From: Wyeomyia smithii | Taxonomy: Eukaryota > Arthropoda > Insecta > Diptera > Culicidae | Reading direction: 5' to 3' | Assembly: GCF_029784165.1 (NCBI RefSeq) | Contig: NC_073694.1 | Coordinates: 83,267,249 to 83,331,248, forward strand | DNA: 64,000 nucleotides | Part shown: in pieces, positions 21,051-32,755 of the stretch | Position numbering within the stretch: position 1 is the first letter of the stretch | How the letters are laid out: each line of letters opens with the position of its first letter | The notes under the pieces: model-generated | Databases searched by the model: none | What the model saw: the letters and a program-made list of their open reading frames with translations, nothing else | Told to the model about the DNA's origin: nothing | Made by a program: the position numbers and the translations under genes

Positions 21051-21109
21051 ACTTTTTCTCTATACGATCGTTTTCAATAGTTGCCGATGACAAAATAGGC
21101 TGCCGGGTT

Positions 21110-21210
21110 ATACTGGGACGTTTGTTTTCTCTCTCTCTCACACACACACACACACTCACACAGACACACACAGACGCGCACACACACACACAAACACACA
21201 CTCACACACA

Positions 21211-21262
<52 letters not shown>

Positions 21263-21378
21263 ATGCTCAGTTCGTCGAACTGAGTCGTGTGGTATATGCC
21301 ATTCGGCCAATGGAACCACTTTTATACCTTTGGCTTTTTCAGTGATTGCTATACCTTTCTAGGAGAAAGGCAAAAAAA
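21110..21378 (-). mobile_element. Family W fragment with (CA)n
   Basis: A (CA)n-rich tract (21133-21258) is followed by 'gaaaatgctcagttcgtcga', 'tatatgccattcggccaatg', 'ccacttttatacctttggc' and 'tttctaggagaaaggcaaaa'. In inverse order this is the start of the family W copy at 46642. Confidence 0.75.
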
Positions 21379-22880
21379 GTAAAACCAAATATATGTACAT
21401 TAGAACAAAATGGTGTAACTAGATCATAGAAAAAAAGGCTAATTTTCCTCGTAAAGGTCTTCAAAGGGCTTCTAATTCTTGGTTCCAATGTCATCCATCA
21501 GAAGGAGACAAGAGGACTTACTCCTTCGTTTTACGCATGCAAGCCGCCATTTTGTGGAACAATAAGCCATTTCGTGGAACGCTAAGCCATTTCGTGGAAC
21601 GCTAAGCCAAGTCGTTTTACCACAATATATCTAACTAATGTTAGAAGTGGTCATAGGCTCCTACAGGAAAAAAAGCCAAGTCGTTGCGACTGAACACTGG
21701 AAGGTGCTGGCTGGTTGCTATTGACCCGGCACTAGTGCCGTGCGCTGCGGTTAAGTCAGAGTTCGTCAACCGTCACGAGAAGCAGGAGACCAAGTAAATT
21801 AGGCTATGCATTATTATGTCGGGAAGGGGAAATAAACTAGTAATGTAAGCCTATCTACAACTGTTTTAAAGCGCGAGATTTTCCCTGGTTTTTACCTAGC
21901 GTTGCATTAGGTCCACGTGAGCGTTATTAGAATTTATAGCTCACTAATTTAGGTGTTTGGAATAGCCGATTTGACATTATAGCTTCGGAGTCGGTTGGCT
22001 ACATTTTATACTTTGCTTCACCCTTGTTGTATGATTCGTCTGCCGAGTGCATCGTGTGTGTGAACGGATTATGAAGTGGTGAATGTTTGCTCCCACTGAG
22101 CAAACCAAAGTTCTCATGATGATTAACAGGGTACCTAATGAAGATACCCAAGAAACAATTTATGCTATATTATACTCTTGGACCTTTCCAGCTGGTCTTG
22201 AGTTGCGATGCTGGTTTAACCAAGGGAATGGTATGGTAGCCTTCAAGCGTTACGAACATTTATTTCTGTACCGTTTGTCCCAAAACTACTTTTTCTGCTG
22301 TCACAGTTTGCTTCACTTTGCTTTGGGACACAATTAATGTACTAAATATCACTTAGAATATCACATACCATGTGAAAACCTTAAGAAATTGCTCACAACT
22401 GTCTGATATGCTATTAATAATTGCAGTCAACATTTAGCCGGTTTGCCCGAATCAACATAAGATAAGGGTAAACTGCCCATTTTTCGGGTGCCAGTGATGT
22501 TGGTAACGCGTCAAATGTATGGTAGCTGACAGCGATGCCATTCCCGTGGGTTTAACAAGCCAGTCGTCACATCTGTTCAACTGAACGAGACAGAATCTCT
22601 TTATTTTAAGTATCGACATCTAGCGGTGGAGAGAATGCATTTTACACTCGAAATTTCATCACGCTTATATTCCATTCATTCAACAAAAGAACCGTATGAG
22701 CTCTCGCCGCTTTTTCGTCGAGAGAATCCTTTGTTCTCCCCGGTGCTGGTATAGCGAGGGTGCCTTTTCATGATAAACGTACAGTGCCACCCGCATACGT
22801 GCAACGGTTTTTATGTAGATATATTTTTAATGAATTTCATTGTTGCCCAAGTTGAAAACTGAATATCTTGACTAACGACA
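21379..22880. other. No gene seen; short 20-bp tandem at 21545-21609
   Basis: 'taagccatttcgtggaacgc' is repeated about three times at 21545-21609. 22083-22337 is open on the plus strand (84 codons, non-ATG-rich) but has no recognisable motif and no splice-site support. The rest has no identified feature. Confidence 0.45.
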
Positions 22881-23122
22881 ATTCTCGCCAAACATGTGAA
22901 AAGGGCCCATATGCCATATGTAAACAAGCCAAATTTTCTCGTTTTTTGATCAATACAAGCGAAATCTGCTCTTACCAATAAGATTTATTGATAAAAGAAT
23001 TTACTCTTAATCAAACAATCTTATTTGTACGAGTAGATTAAGCTTGTGTTCATTGAAAAACGTGAAATTGTGGCTTGTTTACATATGGCACTTGGGCCCT
23101 TTTCACATGTTCAGCGAGAATT
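22881..23122. mobile_element. Near-palindromic foldback MITE, copy 1
   Basis: The left end 'attctcgccaaacatgtgaa' with 'aagggcccatatgccatatg' is mirrored by 'catatggcacttgggccctt' and 'ttcacatgttcagcgagaat'. The similarity continues inwards to the centre ('aataagatttattgataaaa' versus 'aaataagattgtttgatta' when reversed), so the whole 242 bp is one imperfect hairpin. A second copy in the opposite orientation is at 60135. Confidence 0.85.
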
Positions 23123-23683
23123 ATTTTTTTACATTGTACCTAATGTCGTAGGCAGTGCTGGTACGGCGCGTCTGATATGCATTTAAAACGGTAAAAAAAC
23201 GGTACGAGAAAAAAATATTATCGTTGGTCGAGGAATTCGGTTTCCAAGCCCAACGAAAATATTCAAGTAAATCAACTGACAGGTTAAAATAGTTTCAACA
23301 GTCGTGAGGTGTACGATCCAAGAAAATTTGTTAGACAATGTATAAATGGCTGAAAGATTTTTAGTTTAATTTGTTCTATTGACGTTGATTGTGAATTGTT
23401 ACTGAATTTCCACTTCAAAGATCTCTTGAATGCGGTCCTGTGTTAAGTGCGGTCGGTCCTGTGAACTTGATTTTGATAGATTCAACTATTCAAGATCACC
23501 TTTTTGCCTGGTTATTAAAGCAAAAAAAATAGTTTTTTGGTGCATGTTCAAACTATTGGAGCGAACTGTTCGAACGATGCACTGTAAAATCAATGTAGGA
23601 TGGAACAGCAAAAAATGAATGTGAAAGCTTGGGCACCAATTTGCTGCGGAGTTTTGTTCGAAGTTGCATATATGTTCTGTGCA
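23123..23683. other. No gene seen
   Basis: Nothing recognised apart from short AT-rich frames. Confidence 0.45.
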
Positions 23684-23795
23684 GTCGTCGAAGATTTGAG
23701 TCCTGGCTCAGAAGAGACTGTTAGTGTCAGTAGGTTCGTAACGCTAGCCCGTAATTGTCCTGTACACTGAAACAATTGGCTGCGAAGAGTGTATA
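23684..23795 (+). mobile_element. SINE copy 2, 5'-truncated first part
   Basis: 'gtcgtcgaagatttgagtcc' through 'cctgtacactgaaacaattg' to 'gcgaagagtgtata' matches 16779-16895 of the first SINE, without the tRNA-like A-box part. The SINE is interrupted at 'gtgtata' and continues at 24447 and again at 30893. Confidence 0.8.
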
Positions 23796-24446
23796 GACTT
23801 TTTTACGTACGAATGTGTTAGTGCAACCAGTTGAGGAAAATATTTACAAAGAGCTGTTTTGTTTGCAATGCTATGTTTTTAGCAGCTGTTCAGTTGAACA
23901 CTCATTATATGTTTTTAACTTCTTTCTGAATTTTTTTTTTCATTCGTGGTCAGAAACCGGAAAAAGATGCTGAATATAATCGACCAAAAATGGTAAAAAG
24001 TGATAAAATTCGAAGCAACGAGATGCGATGATTTACAGTTTGGAAGAAACAAAAGCAACTTTACACGGGTTTACACGTTTACTAGTGTGCGTAGGTGAAA
24101 AGTCACTTATCTCTATAGACCTTTTAACGTACGAATGTGTTAGTGCAACTAGTTGAGGAAAATATCTACAAATGGCTGTTTTGTTTGCAATGCTATGTTT
24201 TAGCAGCTGGACAAATATTCAGTTAAACACTCATTATGTGTTTTAAATCTGTTTCTGAATAAATGTTTTCATTCGTGATCAGAAATCGGAAGAAGCTGCT
24301 GAACATAATCGACCAAAAATGGTAAAAAGTGATAAAAGCCGAAGCAACGAGATGCGATGATTTACAGTTTGGAGGAAACAAAAGCAACTTTACACAAGTT
24401 TACACGTTTACTAGTGTGCGTAGGTGAAAATTCACTTATCTCTATA
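23796..24446. repeat. Two tandem units (322 and 329 bp) inserted in the SINE
   Basis: Unit 1 (23796-24117) and unit 2 (24118-24446) both run from 'gac(c)tttt..acgtacgaat' to 'gaaa..tcacttatctctata'. They are roughly 93-95% alike by eye. They interrupt the SINE between 'gtgtata' and 'aatagaaggtcgag'. No strong terminal inverted repeats were found. It could be a dimeric noncoding element inserted at TATA. Confidence 0.75.
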
Positions 24447-24467
24447 TATAAATAGAAGGTCGAGTTC

Positions 24468-24820
24468 TGTTCCACATCAATGGACCATAAGACGTGGGTT
24501 AGAAACGTGAAACCCGTGACACTCAAAGTTTGTTCACGATTCCCTGGCCGGATTAGTTTAGAGTGGACTGTATACGGTTGATCGATCGATGGAATACACG
24601 TGATTAACACTCAGCAAACTATCTTTATTAACTTTAAATTTAAATTTGATCGCGCGAACTACGAACTGAACACTTCAATGGTCGTATATAGAATGAATGG
24701 GAATAGCATCGATGAATCGGTGCTCACCCATCAAGCTGCTAGGTAGAGAGGGATGTATCACTCAATTTGCCTTGTCTATGTATTCGCGTTCTTATTGTTG
24801 CTGTCGTGACGGATGGAACA
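24468..24820 (-). repeat. BEL 3' LTR
   Basis: 353 bp. On the plus strand it begins 'tgttccacatcaatggacca' and ends 'gtcgtgacggatggaaca', giving the canonical TG...CA ends on both strands. Confidence 0.95.
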
Positions 24821-26419
24821 TTCTCCCCCCGGGTTGAAACTTCGTATCAACAAAAGGACCGGGGCAGAGCAGACGTTGTCCTCGATTGGAATTATCGAGA
24901 CCTTGTTGATTGGACGACGGTATGTTGCTCCGTTGGAAAATACGTCAATGGCTCGCACTAAGCCGTCGTCACCAGGATACACTCTGGTGATTCTGCCCAG
25001 TTTCCAGCTGAGCGGAGGTTGCGTCTTATCGTGGAGAAGAACGACCATGCCAGGTCGAACGTTCGACGTTGCTCTGGTATTCTTCTTACGTGGTTGGAGA
25101 GAATTAAGGTAGTCCCTTGACCACGCTCGCCAAAAATGCTCACGCATGAGCTGGAGGTGTTGCCATCTATCGAGTCGGCTCACCTTGGTGTCTTCTAAAG
25201 ATGGCTCAGCTGGTGCAGACAACGGTCGACCTATGAGGTAATGAGCTGGTGTTATTACCTGTGGATCGGCAGGATCGTTGGACAAACTGAACAACGGACG
25301 AGAATTTAAAATGGCTTCTATTTCGGCTAGAATGGTTGCCATTTCTTCGTAAGTGAGGTTTGCATTCCCTACGACTCGCTTCAGGTGAGTTTTCATCGCC
25401 TTGACCGCCGCTTCCCAGAGACCACCGAACTCTGGTGCGTCTGGTGGGATGAAATGCCACTGTATCTCGCGTACTTCACAAAACTGCTGGATTTTCTTCA
25501 CCTCTTGTTGATTCTGAAACTGTCGGTACAACTCGTGCAGTTGGTTGCTTGCTCCATGAAAGTTGGTCGCTTTGTCAGAGTGAATTTGCTGCACCATTCC
25601 TCTCCGACTAATGAACCGTTTCAAAGACGCCAAGAAGGCATCCGTTGTTAAGTCGGACACAATCTCTAAATGTACAGCCTTTGTCGCCATACATACGTAA
25701 ACTGCGACGTAGGACTTAACAAGCTTCGGACGATAAGAACTTTGCCTCACCATGAATGGACCGGCATAATCGACGCCAGTAACTGCGAACGGTGGTGATG
25801 GCACAATTCTCGAGGTAGGGAGATTTCCCATTAGCTGTTTGGTTTCAACGGGTTTTGTTCGGAAACATGTAACGCACGATCGTGTTACTTGTCGCACAGT
25901 TGATTTAGCATTTAAAAGCCAGTACCTTTGACGAATGATGCTGATCAAACCGGCCTGGCCGACGTGAAGATGCTCCATATGCAAAGTTCTAATGAGTTTT
26001 TTCGTTACAGGATCTTTATCGGGAAGTATTAACTGATGTTTTGCAGCAAACGGCAGTACTGAGCGATCTAATCGCCCTCCAACTCGTAGTAAACCGTTTT
26101 CATACACTGGACGCAGGTTACCAAGACGCTTGCATGTTTGGTTGGAAATCACTCGCTTAATTTCGTCCCCAAGATGTGCTTGTTGAATCGCCTTGACGAT
26201 TGCTTCGGATGCTTGACGTAGTTCTTCGATGGAAAGATGTACTTGCTTCACACGATTAGACTTTGGCCGTTTGCAATTTCGAATAAACCGTAGAACGTAG
26301 CACATGGTGCGCTGGATTTTCCGAAAAGAACTGAATTTTCCGAAGAATGGAAACGAATCGTGAGCTGACACGGTTATGACGTGGATTCTCCAAAATCTCT
26401 TCGGTGTCTTCAACGTCAT
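24776..26419 (-). pseudogene. BEL pol, integrase region
   Basis: The 547-codon frame begins upstream of integrase. Residues 141-185 hold the zinc-binding H/C region ('RTLHMEHLHVGQAG' ... 'SCVTC'). The catalytic core follows with Asp217 ('VTGVDYAGPF'), Asp282 ('IHSDKATNF', where the family norm is S-D-N-G-T-N-F) and Glu336 ('EFGGLWEAAV'). A C-terminal 'RPGMVVLLHDKTQPPLSWKL' domain is followed by a tail running into the 3' LTR. The frame is joined to the preceding RT/RNase H frame only through a single-base shift near 26310-26335, where both frames read a version of 'RKIQ'. Role in the family: insertion of the cDNA into the genome. Catalytic residues are kept but the polyprotein is broken. Confidence 0.9.
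24821..24832 (-). other. Polypurine tract of the BEL element
   Basis: The minus strand reads 'ccggggggagaa' immediately before the 3' LTR, the expected position of the plus-strand primer. Confidence 0.85.
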
Positions 26420-27531
26420 ATTCTACTTCACACAGGAACCTTGGACCGCTCCACCAGAGAATATTTTGTTTTAAATCTTCTGGCAGCTTTCCTCGAGAAA
26501 CGATATCGGCGGGATTATTGGCCGAGCAAACATAACTCCATCGATACTCATTAGTATCCTTTCGTATCAAAGCAATCCGATTCCTTACGAACGTCTGAAG
26601 TTGATCTAACGGTTTCTTCAGCCATGCCAGAACAATGGTGCTGTCCGACCAGAGAACAACTTCTCGAAAGTTCATTTGAAGCGCGGGAACGACCTGGCTG
26701 ATCAATTTCGAAAGCAGCTGAGCGGCACAGAGCTCTTTACGAGGAATGGAGACATCGTCTAATGGGGCAACCTTTGACTTGCTGCATAGAAGACGTAGGT
26801 TGGCGGATCCATTGGTGAAAATACTTCTCAAGTAGACGCATGCACCGTACGCTACGTTCGATGCATCGGAAAAACCATGCAACTCATATGCAATCGCATT
26901 CGGGAACATAACACACCTTGGAACGTGAATGCGTCCAAGGTCTGGAAGGGATGCGCGCAGAGTAGCCCAATTTTCGCGGATGGTTTCGTCGATGGGATCG
27001 TCCCATCCAGCTGATATTTTCCAAAGCTGCTGTACCAAGAGTTTGGCCATGACAATTACTGGTGCAAACAGTCCGAGTGGATCGAACAATTTTGCCACCT
27101 CGGAATAAATCATTCGTTTCGTGGCTAGCTCATCATCCGGAAAAGAACATTTCGGCGGATTGGCTATCATGCGGACGTCGCCGTCAGGATCCCACAACAA
27201 TCCAAGCACCTTTATTACTTCATTTGCTCCGTACTCATGAAAAGGAACCTTCCTTTCTCGGTCGGCTGGTGGAATGTGCTCTAGAAACTCTGCCGAATTG
27301 GAGCACCATTTGTGAATATGGAAACCACCTCTGGTTAGCAGTTCTTTTAATTGACGTTGGCTTTCGAGAGCTTCTTCCAACGTGTTAGCGCCAGAAAGCG
27401 CATCGTCAACGTAAAAGTCCTCAGTCAAGATTCGAGAGCCGATGGGAAACTCGGAACCTTCTTCCTTGGCAAGTTGTACCAAACACCTTGTTGCTTGGTA
27501 TGGCGCACAAGCTGTTCCGTAAGTAACGGTA
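26256..27531 (-). pseudogene. BEL pol, reverse transcriptase and RNase H region
   Basis: Open from about 27531 (reading 'ELNTVTYGTACAPYQATR' before the first ATG at 27482). The RT active site is 'FYVDDALSG' (YVDD at residues 24-27 counted from that ATG). A connection domain with 'EVAKLFDPLGLFAPV' follows. RNase H acidic residues are visible in 'HGFSDASNVAYG' (about 206), 'IPRKELCAAQ' (250), 'LWSDSTIVLAW' (280) and 'NNPADIVSRG' (326). It is out of frame with the upstream gag-RT frame; about 25 residues usually present between 'YRQV' and 'ELNTVTYG' in BEL RTs appear to be missing. It ends by frameshift into the integrase frame. Confidence 0.9.
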
Positions 27532-30300
27532 TTAAGCTCGAGAACCCTTAACGAACACTTGCCGGTACATTTTTTCTATATCGCTTGAAAATGCATAAGC
27601 GTAATTACGGAATCGCAGCGTAATAGAGAATATGCCATTCTGTACAACTGGTCCTACTTGAAGAACCTCATTGAGCGATAGTTTTGATGGGTCCATTTTG
27701 GCACTAGCATCGAATACGACGCGGCACTTCGTGGTTGAGCTTGACGGTCGTAATACTGCATGATGCGGCAGATAGTACGTATCCATATTACCTGGATCCT
27801 CAGCTCCCTTAACTTCTCTGCAATGGCCGAGGTCTTCATACTCCCTTATGAAATCGTTGTATTGCTGCCTCAGCTCGGGATTACGCTCCAATCGTTTTTC
27901 TAACATAAGGAATCGCTTGAGTGCCAAAGAACGGCAATTATCCAACCGGTTGAGGTTTTCTTTAAACGGTAGTTTTACAACAAACCTACCCGTTGCATCG
28001 CGCTTGTATGTCGACAGGAAATGGGCTTCACAGGACAGCTGTTCGGATGAAAATGGAGATGCGTTTGGTACTTCCTCCACCTTCCAAAATTGATGCATCA
28101 TTTCCTCGATGGAATCGATCGAAGCATGGTTGACGTGTTGAATAGCCGCATTCGAAATGTACGGCTCGTTTATTACTCCAGCTACCACCCATCCAAGATG
28201 AGTTTCTCGAAGTTGTGGTAAATTGTCACCAAGACTTATTTGATCGGGCTTAAGAAGATCAAAGAACAATTCTCCCCCGATTAACATGTCAACCTTTTCT
28301 GGCTGGAAGAAATGTGGATCGGCGAGTTGAATGCCTTCAGGAAGTTCCCAGGAGCTGAAATCAATCGTTCGGTTAGGAATAGTTCCAGTTACCTTGGTTG
28401 TAACCAGACACTCGATGTTGGCTTGAAAGTCTCCGTAGCTCGATTGGAATTTAACGAACACCTTATCACGAGCTAGACTTCTCAGGGCATTGATTCCAGT
28501 GATTGATACATTTGCTGGCATTCTAGAACAACCGAGGCGGGTTGCCATTTTCTCGGTGACGAAGTTAACTTGAGACCCACTGTCAAGTAGGACTCGACAA
28601 GGGTGGGACTGGCTATGTTCATCAATGGCTTGAACGACAGCAGTCAACAGCAATACGGTCTTTGATGTTGAAACGTGATTGCTTGAGCATGTAGTGGATA
28701 CTGGTTTATCCACCACCGAAACAGAAGGTTGAACAACAGTTGGTTGATTATTCGCGACAGGTTGCTTTGGCGCGGCAATGTCGGCCTTTGAATCCTGACT
28801 GCTGTTCCTTTCAGCATCATCGTGGAGAATGGTGTGATGTTTGCGGCTGCATTTTCGACACGTGTTGTTAGACGTGCACTGTTTGGACTGATGTCCCTTC
28901 CGGAGGCAGTTGAAGCACAAACCTTTTGCTCGAACCTTTTCTGCCCTTTGAGTTGCTGTCAGCTGCTTGAATTCCTCACATTGGAAGTTAAGATGTGAAC
29001 CTCCACAAAAGTGGCAGGAACCTGAAGACTTGCTGGAACTTGAAGTAACTGCGTTAGTCTTGAGCGATGGCATTTTGTTGTTGACTGGTGAAAACTTTGG
29101 TTTTACGGCGGTTCGTTGGGAGAAAGCTTGCGACGATTCACACTGCTCCAGCACTTGACAACTGGTTTTGAGAAAGGAGATTGTTTGTTCGTATTTCGGG
29201 AGCACACCTCTTTGCTGGATACGTTCCCAAGCCATGCGGGTCGAATTATCCAAGGCACTGACGATAAGATGCACCACGATGTGCTCGGAGATTCCCGTTA
29301 ACTGTTGTTTTTGGTACCGTAGGCCTTCAACATGACCGGTTGCTTCAGTTAGCAAGCCATCCAATTCTTTGAATGTTGCTTGAGACATTTTTCTTAGGGT
29401 AAGCAATCCTTGAATGTGTGACTCAACGATTACACGCGTGTTTTCGTAACGGTCTGTTAGCACCTTCCACGCTTGCTTATAATTACCCTCGTTGATTATT
29501 TTTGCATCTAATATACCTGCTGCGGATCCAATCAATGCTTTGTCTAGGTGGTACAGTTTTAATGACTCTGAGTCCCCGGACTGTGCCATCAGGTCTTGGA
29601 AAATCGCCTTGAATTTTGGCCAATTAGCATAATTACCGTCGAATGTAGGAATAGGTGCTTTCAACGGCTGCTGCTGAATAATAACCTGTGGGGAAACAGA
29701 TGAACTCACGGTTTGCATTTGAGTAGCAGCATTGATTCTTTCCTGGATGTGATTCGACAACTCGGTATGACGATCCTCAAAAGTGCAGTAAATTTCATCT
29801 TGCTCATCCGATGCTTCATCAGGAATCAAGGCCATGATTTCACTATGGAAGTGGCTAAACTCGCTGTAGATTACAACTAGTTTCTTCTCCGCGCACTGCA
29901 ACTGGGCTAACGTCATACTACTCTGCGTCCGCAAAGTCAACTGAATCCTCACTAGCTTCTGTTCGATCTGTCCTCTCTGCCGGAACAAGCCCTTCAATTT
30001 TCGCATCGACTCCAGCTCCATTCCCTCCTCCCAATTGAATCCGTGAAATGAAGCGGACGAATTGGACCTTGAATGTTGTCCGGTTGGAGTATTACTGTTT
30101 CGGCTTCGACTCAGAAGTGGAACATTCTGACCTTCTTGCAGTTGGTCCACTTGGTTTTGATTTTCTAGCATATTTCTTACTGGTGAATGTTCTAGCGGCA
30201 TTTCGAAACTTCTCACTTTACTACTTTTTTGTTCGATGGTCTCTTCAACCACAGTGTTCGTATCGAGACTCTCTTTCACACAAAAACGGCAACGTAGCAC
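27532..30300 (-). pseudogene. BEL gag-protease-RT N-terminal polyprotein
   Basis: 922 codons. Residues 90-190 are partly coiled coil ('KLKGLFRQRGQIEQKL'). 210-390 is the Pao-type gag domain ('APIPTFDGNYANWPKFKAIF'). Two zinc knuckles follow: 'CHFCGGSHLNFQC' (429-441) and 'CFNCLRKGHQSKQC' (462-475). The aspartic protease motif is 'VLLDSGSQVNFVTEKM' (Asp573). RT begins at 'YYLPHHAVLRPSS' (842) and includes 'VVFDASAK' (861) and the first catalytic Asp in 'FSSDIEKMYRQV' (907). The frame terminates at 'KGSRA', where a deletion or shift throws the rest of RT out of frame. The start is the first ATG; the true start could differ slightly. In the family, gag forms the particle and protease matures it. 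Confidence 0.92.
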
Positions 30301-30510
30301 ACGCGCAGCAAAACGTCCTTGAACACGTTCTCGCTTGTATCGACTCGCAATTTCACCTCGCGACGCGCACGCGACGACTGTACTTCGCGACGGCTGTACT
30401 TTTCGATCTGCTGTTTTATCACGTGTTCTTGGAATGATTCCTTCTTGGAAGGAAACCTTATATGAACTGGATACCGATCCTTTGAGTCACTTTTCATTCA
30501 CTGTGCTATG

Positions 30511-30528
30511 ATCCGGCTCGAAGGACCA
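30511..30528 (-). other. Primer-binding site complementary to tRNA-Tyr
   Basis: The plus strand 'atccggctcgaaggacca' equals the 3' end of insect tRNA-Tyr including CCA (from knowledge of the tRNA-Tyr acceptor end). On the minus strand it reads 'tggtccttcgagccggat', 5 bases after the 5' LTR. Confidence 0.85.
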
Positions 30529-30533
30529 ATTTA

Positions 30534-30887
30534 TGTTCCACATCAATGGACCATAAGACGTGGGTTAGAAACGTGAAACCCGTGACACTCTAAGTTTGTT
30601 CACAATTCCCTGGCCGGATTAGTTTAGAGTGGACTGTATACGGCTGATCGATCGATGGAATACACGTGATTAACACTTAGCAAACTATCTTTATTAACTT
30701 TAAATTTAAATTTGATCGCGCGAACTACGAACTGAACACTTCAATGGTCGTACATAGAATGAATGGGAATAGCATCGATGAATCGGTGCTCACCCATCAA
30801 GCTGCTAGGTAGAGAGGGATGTATGTACTCAATTTGCCTTGTCTATGTATTCGCGTTCTTATTGTTGCTGTCGTGACGGATGGAACA
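30534..30887 (-). repeat. BEL 5' LTR
   Basis: 354 bp. Same ends as the 3' LTR; differences include 'tatcactc' versus 'tatgtactc' and scattered single substitutions. Confidence 0.95.
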
Positions 30888-30892
30888 AGTTC

Positions 30893-30940
30893 CAAATCAG
30901 AATGTAGCAACAAGGTTTTACTGTGCTTTTTATACTCTTA
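30893..30940 (+). mobile_element. SINE copy 2, 3' end after the BEL insertion
   Basis: 'caaatcagaatgtagcaaca' followed by 'aggttttactgtgc' aligns with 'ctattcagaatgtagtagca' and 'aggctttgctttgc' of the SINE at 16921-16955. Confidence 0.75.
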
Positions 30941-32182
30941 GAGACTCTCTTAAAACTTATTATGTACTTGTAATACGCCTTAAAATTCAATTGATTTTGG
31001 GTGGTTACCAGAAATTTAATTTTCGGTGTTCACCAAATAATCGTGACCGGCACAATATTAAAAAAAAGTGTTTTCCTAAAAATTCAAATTAATGTAAGAG
31101 TAAAAGCCACCGATTGTTTGTGAGTTTTTTATTCATTTACTAAGATGTATTCTTATTTTTTTCTTACATTTCAACATTGTTAGAGAGTTGATACATTTTT
31201 AAACCATTTGACATAAAAAAATGTCAGTCTCGACAATTTCATGAACTATTAAAGGTTTACAGTTACATTTGCATATTTATTCCCTCTCTGTTAAAAATAG
31301 AACCGTTTTTAAAACAGTGAAGGATATTCTTTTGGAACCTGAATCTAGAGACTGAGCTGAAGCCGCATCGAACAGAATAATTGACGATCTCGCAATGAAA
31401 CTGCTTAATGAACATGAGACTCCTGGCATGCTCAAGATATTGCTTGGATGATGTGGGCTAATACTATATACGCTGCCGATCTATGTCGACAAGAAAGTTT
31501 AATCGACTTGGCCAAGTCATGGCCAATGAAGCATAGAAGCAATCGTACTTCTCATACTCTGTAGCCACGTTTCCTCAATATCATCTGATTATCAAAACTG
31601 AACTCGTCAAGGAAAACCAGATTCTGGACTATTCGAAGGGTAAATATGCTCAAACTTTGCTTATTTATTTGGTGACCTTTTTTCAGGATTTGTACGGTAT
31701 TCATAACCGGAACTACATCATCCACAACCTAACACATAATCACAAAAAAACAGTGATGGTCAACGCTAACTGAAAATTTAGCGACGCTAATCGCTAATCC
31801 GCTAACTGGAAAATTTAGCTCGATAATCGCTAATCGCTCACTTAATAATACGTAGATTGTCATATGTATATGTTTATTGCTCATAAAAACAAACGAAAAT
31901 AATAAGTTTTAAGTGCTTACAATAATAGGTTCAAAATTCACAAAACGGTCATACTTGAGGATTTTGTGAAAATAAAGAGCAAAAAAGTGAGACTGCTTGT
32001 ATGTAAAATAAATGTTTCTAGGAATGTTTTTAAAACACAAATATTATCTGAATCGAAAAAGTAAAACCGCAGTTGGCGTTATTTCTAGTGCATTACTCGT
32101 CAAGGGACACCGAACTCGAACTCGTCAAGGAACACCAGATTTTGATAACCCCACCTCATGTTGTGAGGCTCCTAGCAAAATC
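30941..32182. other. No clear gene; short repeats
   Basis: 31755-31850 repeats 'gctaatcgctaa' variants on a 12-20 bp scale. 'gaactcgtcaaggaaaacca' with 'gattctgg' (31606) is repeated as 'gaactcgtcaaggaacacca' with 'gattttga' (32113). Open scraps at 31393-31560 ('MKLLNEHETPGMLKILLG', then after a shift 'MMWANTIYAADLCRQES') may be a decayed gene, but I do not recognise it. Confidence 0.4.
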
Positions 32183-32575
32183 TCAAAACGTCGTCTGTCC
32201 GGGTCTGAATACTCTCCAAAGATTTTCAGAAAAGTTCTTCTGGATGCAGAATACGGATGATGTTGATATGGAGATGGGGAAAGTTTTTTCGATTTTTTTG
32301 GCTTCGTTCAAGTAAAGAATTGGTTTTTTAAGATAATGCTGGACAAGCCATTGCCGATTGTTCACTCCACTCCAATTTTTTTGAGTCTCGAGCGTACTGC
32401 TTTCGAGAACAGCATCCGTTTTCTCGATAGTTGGAAATCCAGTTAGCCATAGTTGAGCTGTGCTTCCGATAAATTGCAGCAAGTTTCCCAAGAAGAAATA
32501 GCCGTTAAGAGCATGGTACACGGTGTTGTTCGAATCACGGCGCTTGCTCATTTCTTGAGGAGTATCCATGCTCAA
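32183..32575 (-). CDS. Unrecognised 130-codon ORF (doubtful)
   Basis: ATG at 32575. Begins 'MSMDTPQEMSKRRDSNNT' and contains 'LNGYFFLGNLLQFIGSTAQL', ending 'RVFRPGQTTF'. Mixed composition with no low complexity, but no domain, signal peptide or membrane anchor is recognised, and no splice or promoter evidence is visible. It overlaps the short repeat discussed at 32113 only marginally. A transposon remnant or a chance frame are both possible. Confidence 0.2.
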   Translation of the reverse strand: MSMDTPQEMSKRRDSNNTVYHALNGYFFLGNLLQFIGSTAQLWLTGFPTIEKTDAVLESSTLETQKNWSGVNNRQWLVQHYLKKPILYLNEAKKIEKTFPISISTSSVFCIQKNFSENLWRVFRPGQTTF

Positions 32576-32755
32576 TGTACTTCAGTAGTATTAGTGAGAG
32601 TGGGAGTTTAACTGTCATTCAAATTTCTTCTCAATAATCTAAGAATTGCTGCAAGAGACAATACATTCACGAATATTGCGTTGTCAATGAAGTCAGTTTT
32701 TACTTCACCAATCCTGTTGTGACGGTTCACTTCACACAGTTACTACAATGAAGAA

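Larger units (their letters stand above)
24463..30892 (-). mobile_element. BEL/Pao LTR retrotransposon, complete but inactive
   Basis: Oriented on the minus strand: 5' LTR 30534-30887, PBS 30511-30528, gag-pol coding 30300-24776, PPT 24821-24832, 3' LTR 24468-24820. The 5-bp direct repeat 'agttc' flanks it (24463-24467, 30888-30892), as is typical of BEL/Pao (4-6 bp). It sits inside a SINE, whose sequence 'aaggtcg|agttc' resumes as 'agttc|caaatcagaatgtag'. The LTRs differ at about 6-7 positions out of 353 (roughly 98% identical), so insertion is not very recent. Frame breaks in pol make it non-autonomous. Confidence 0.95.
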
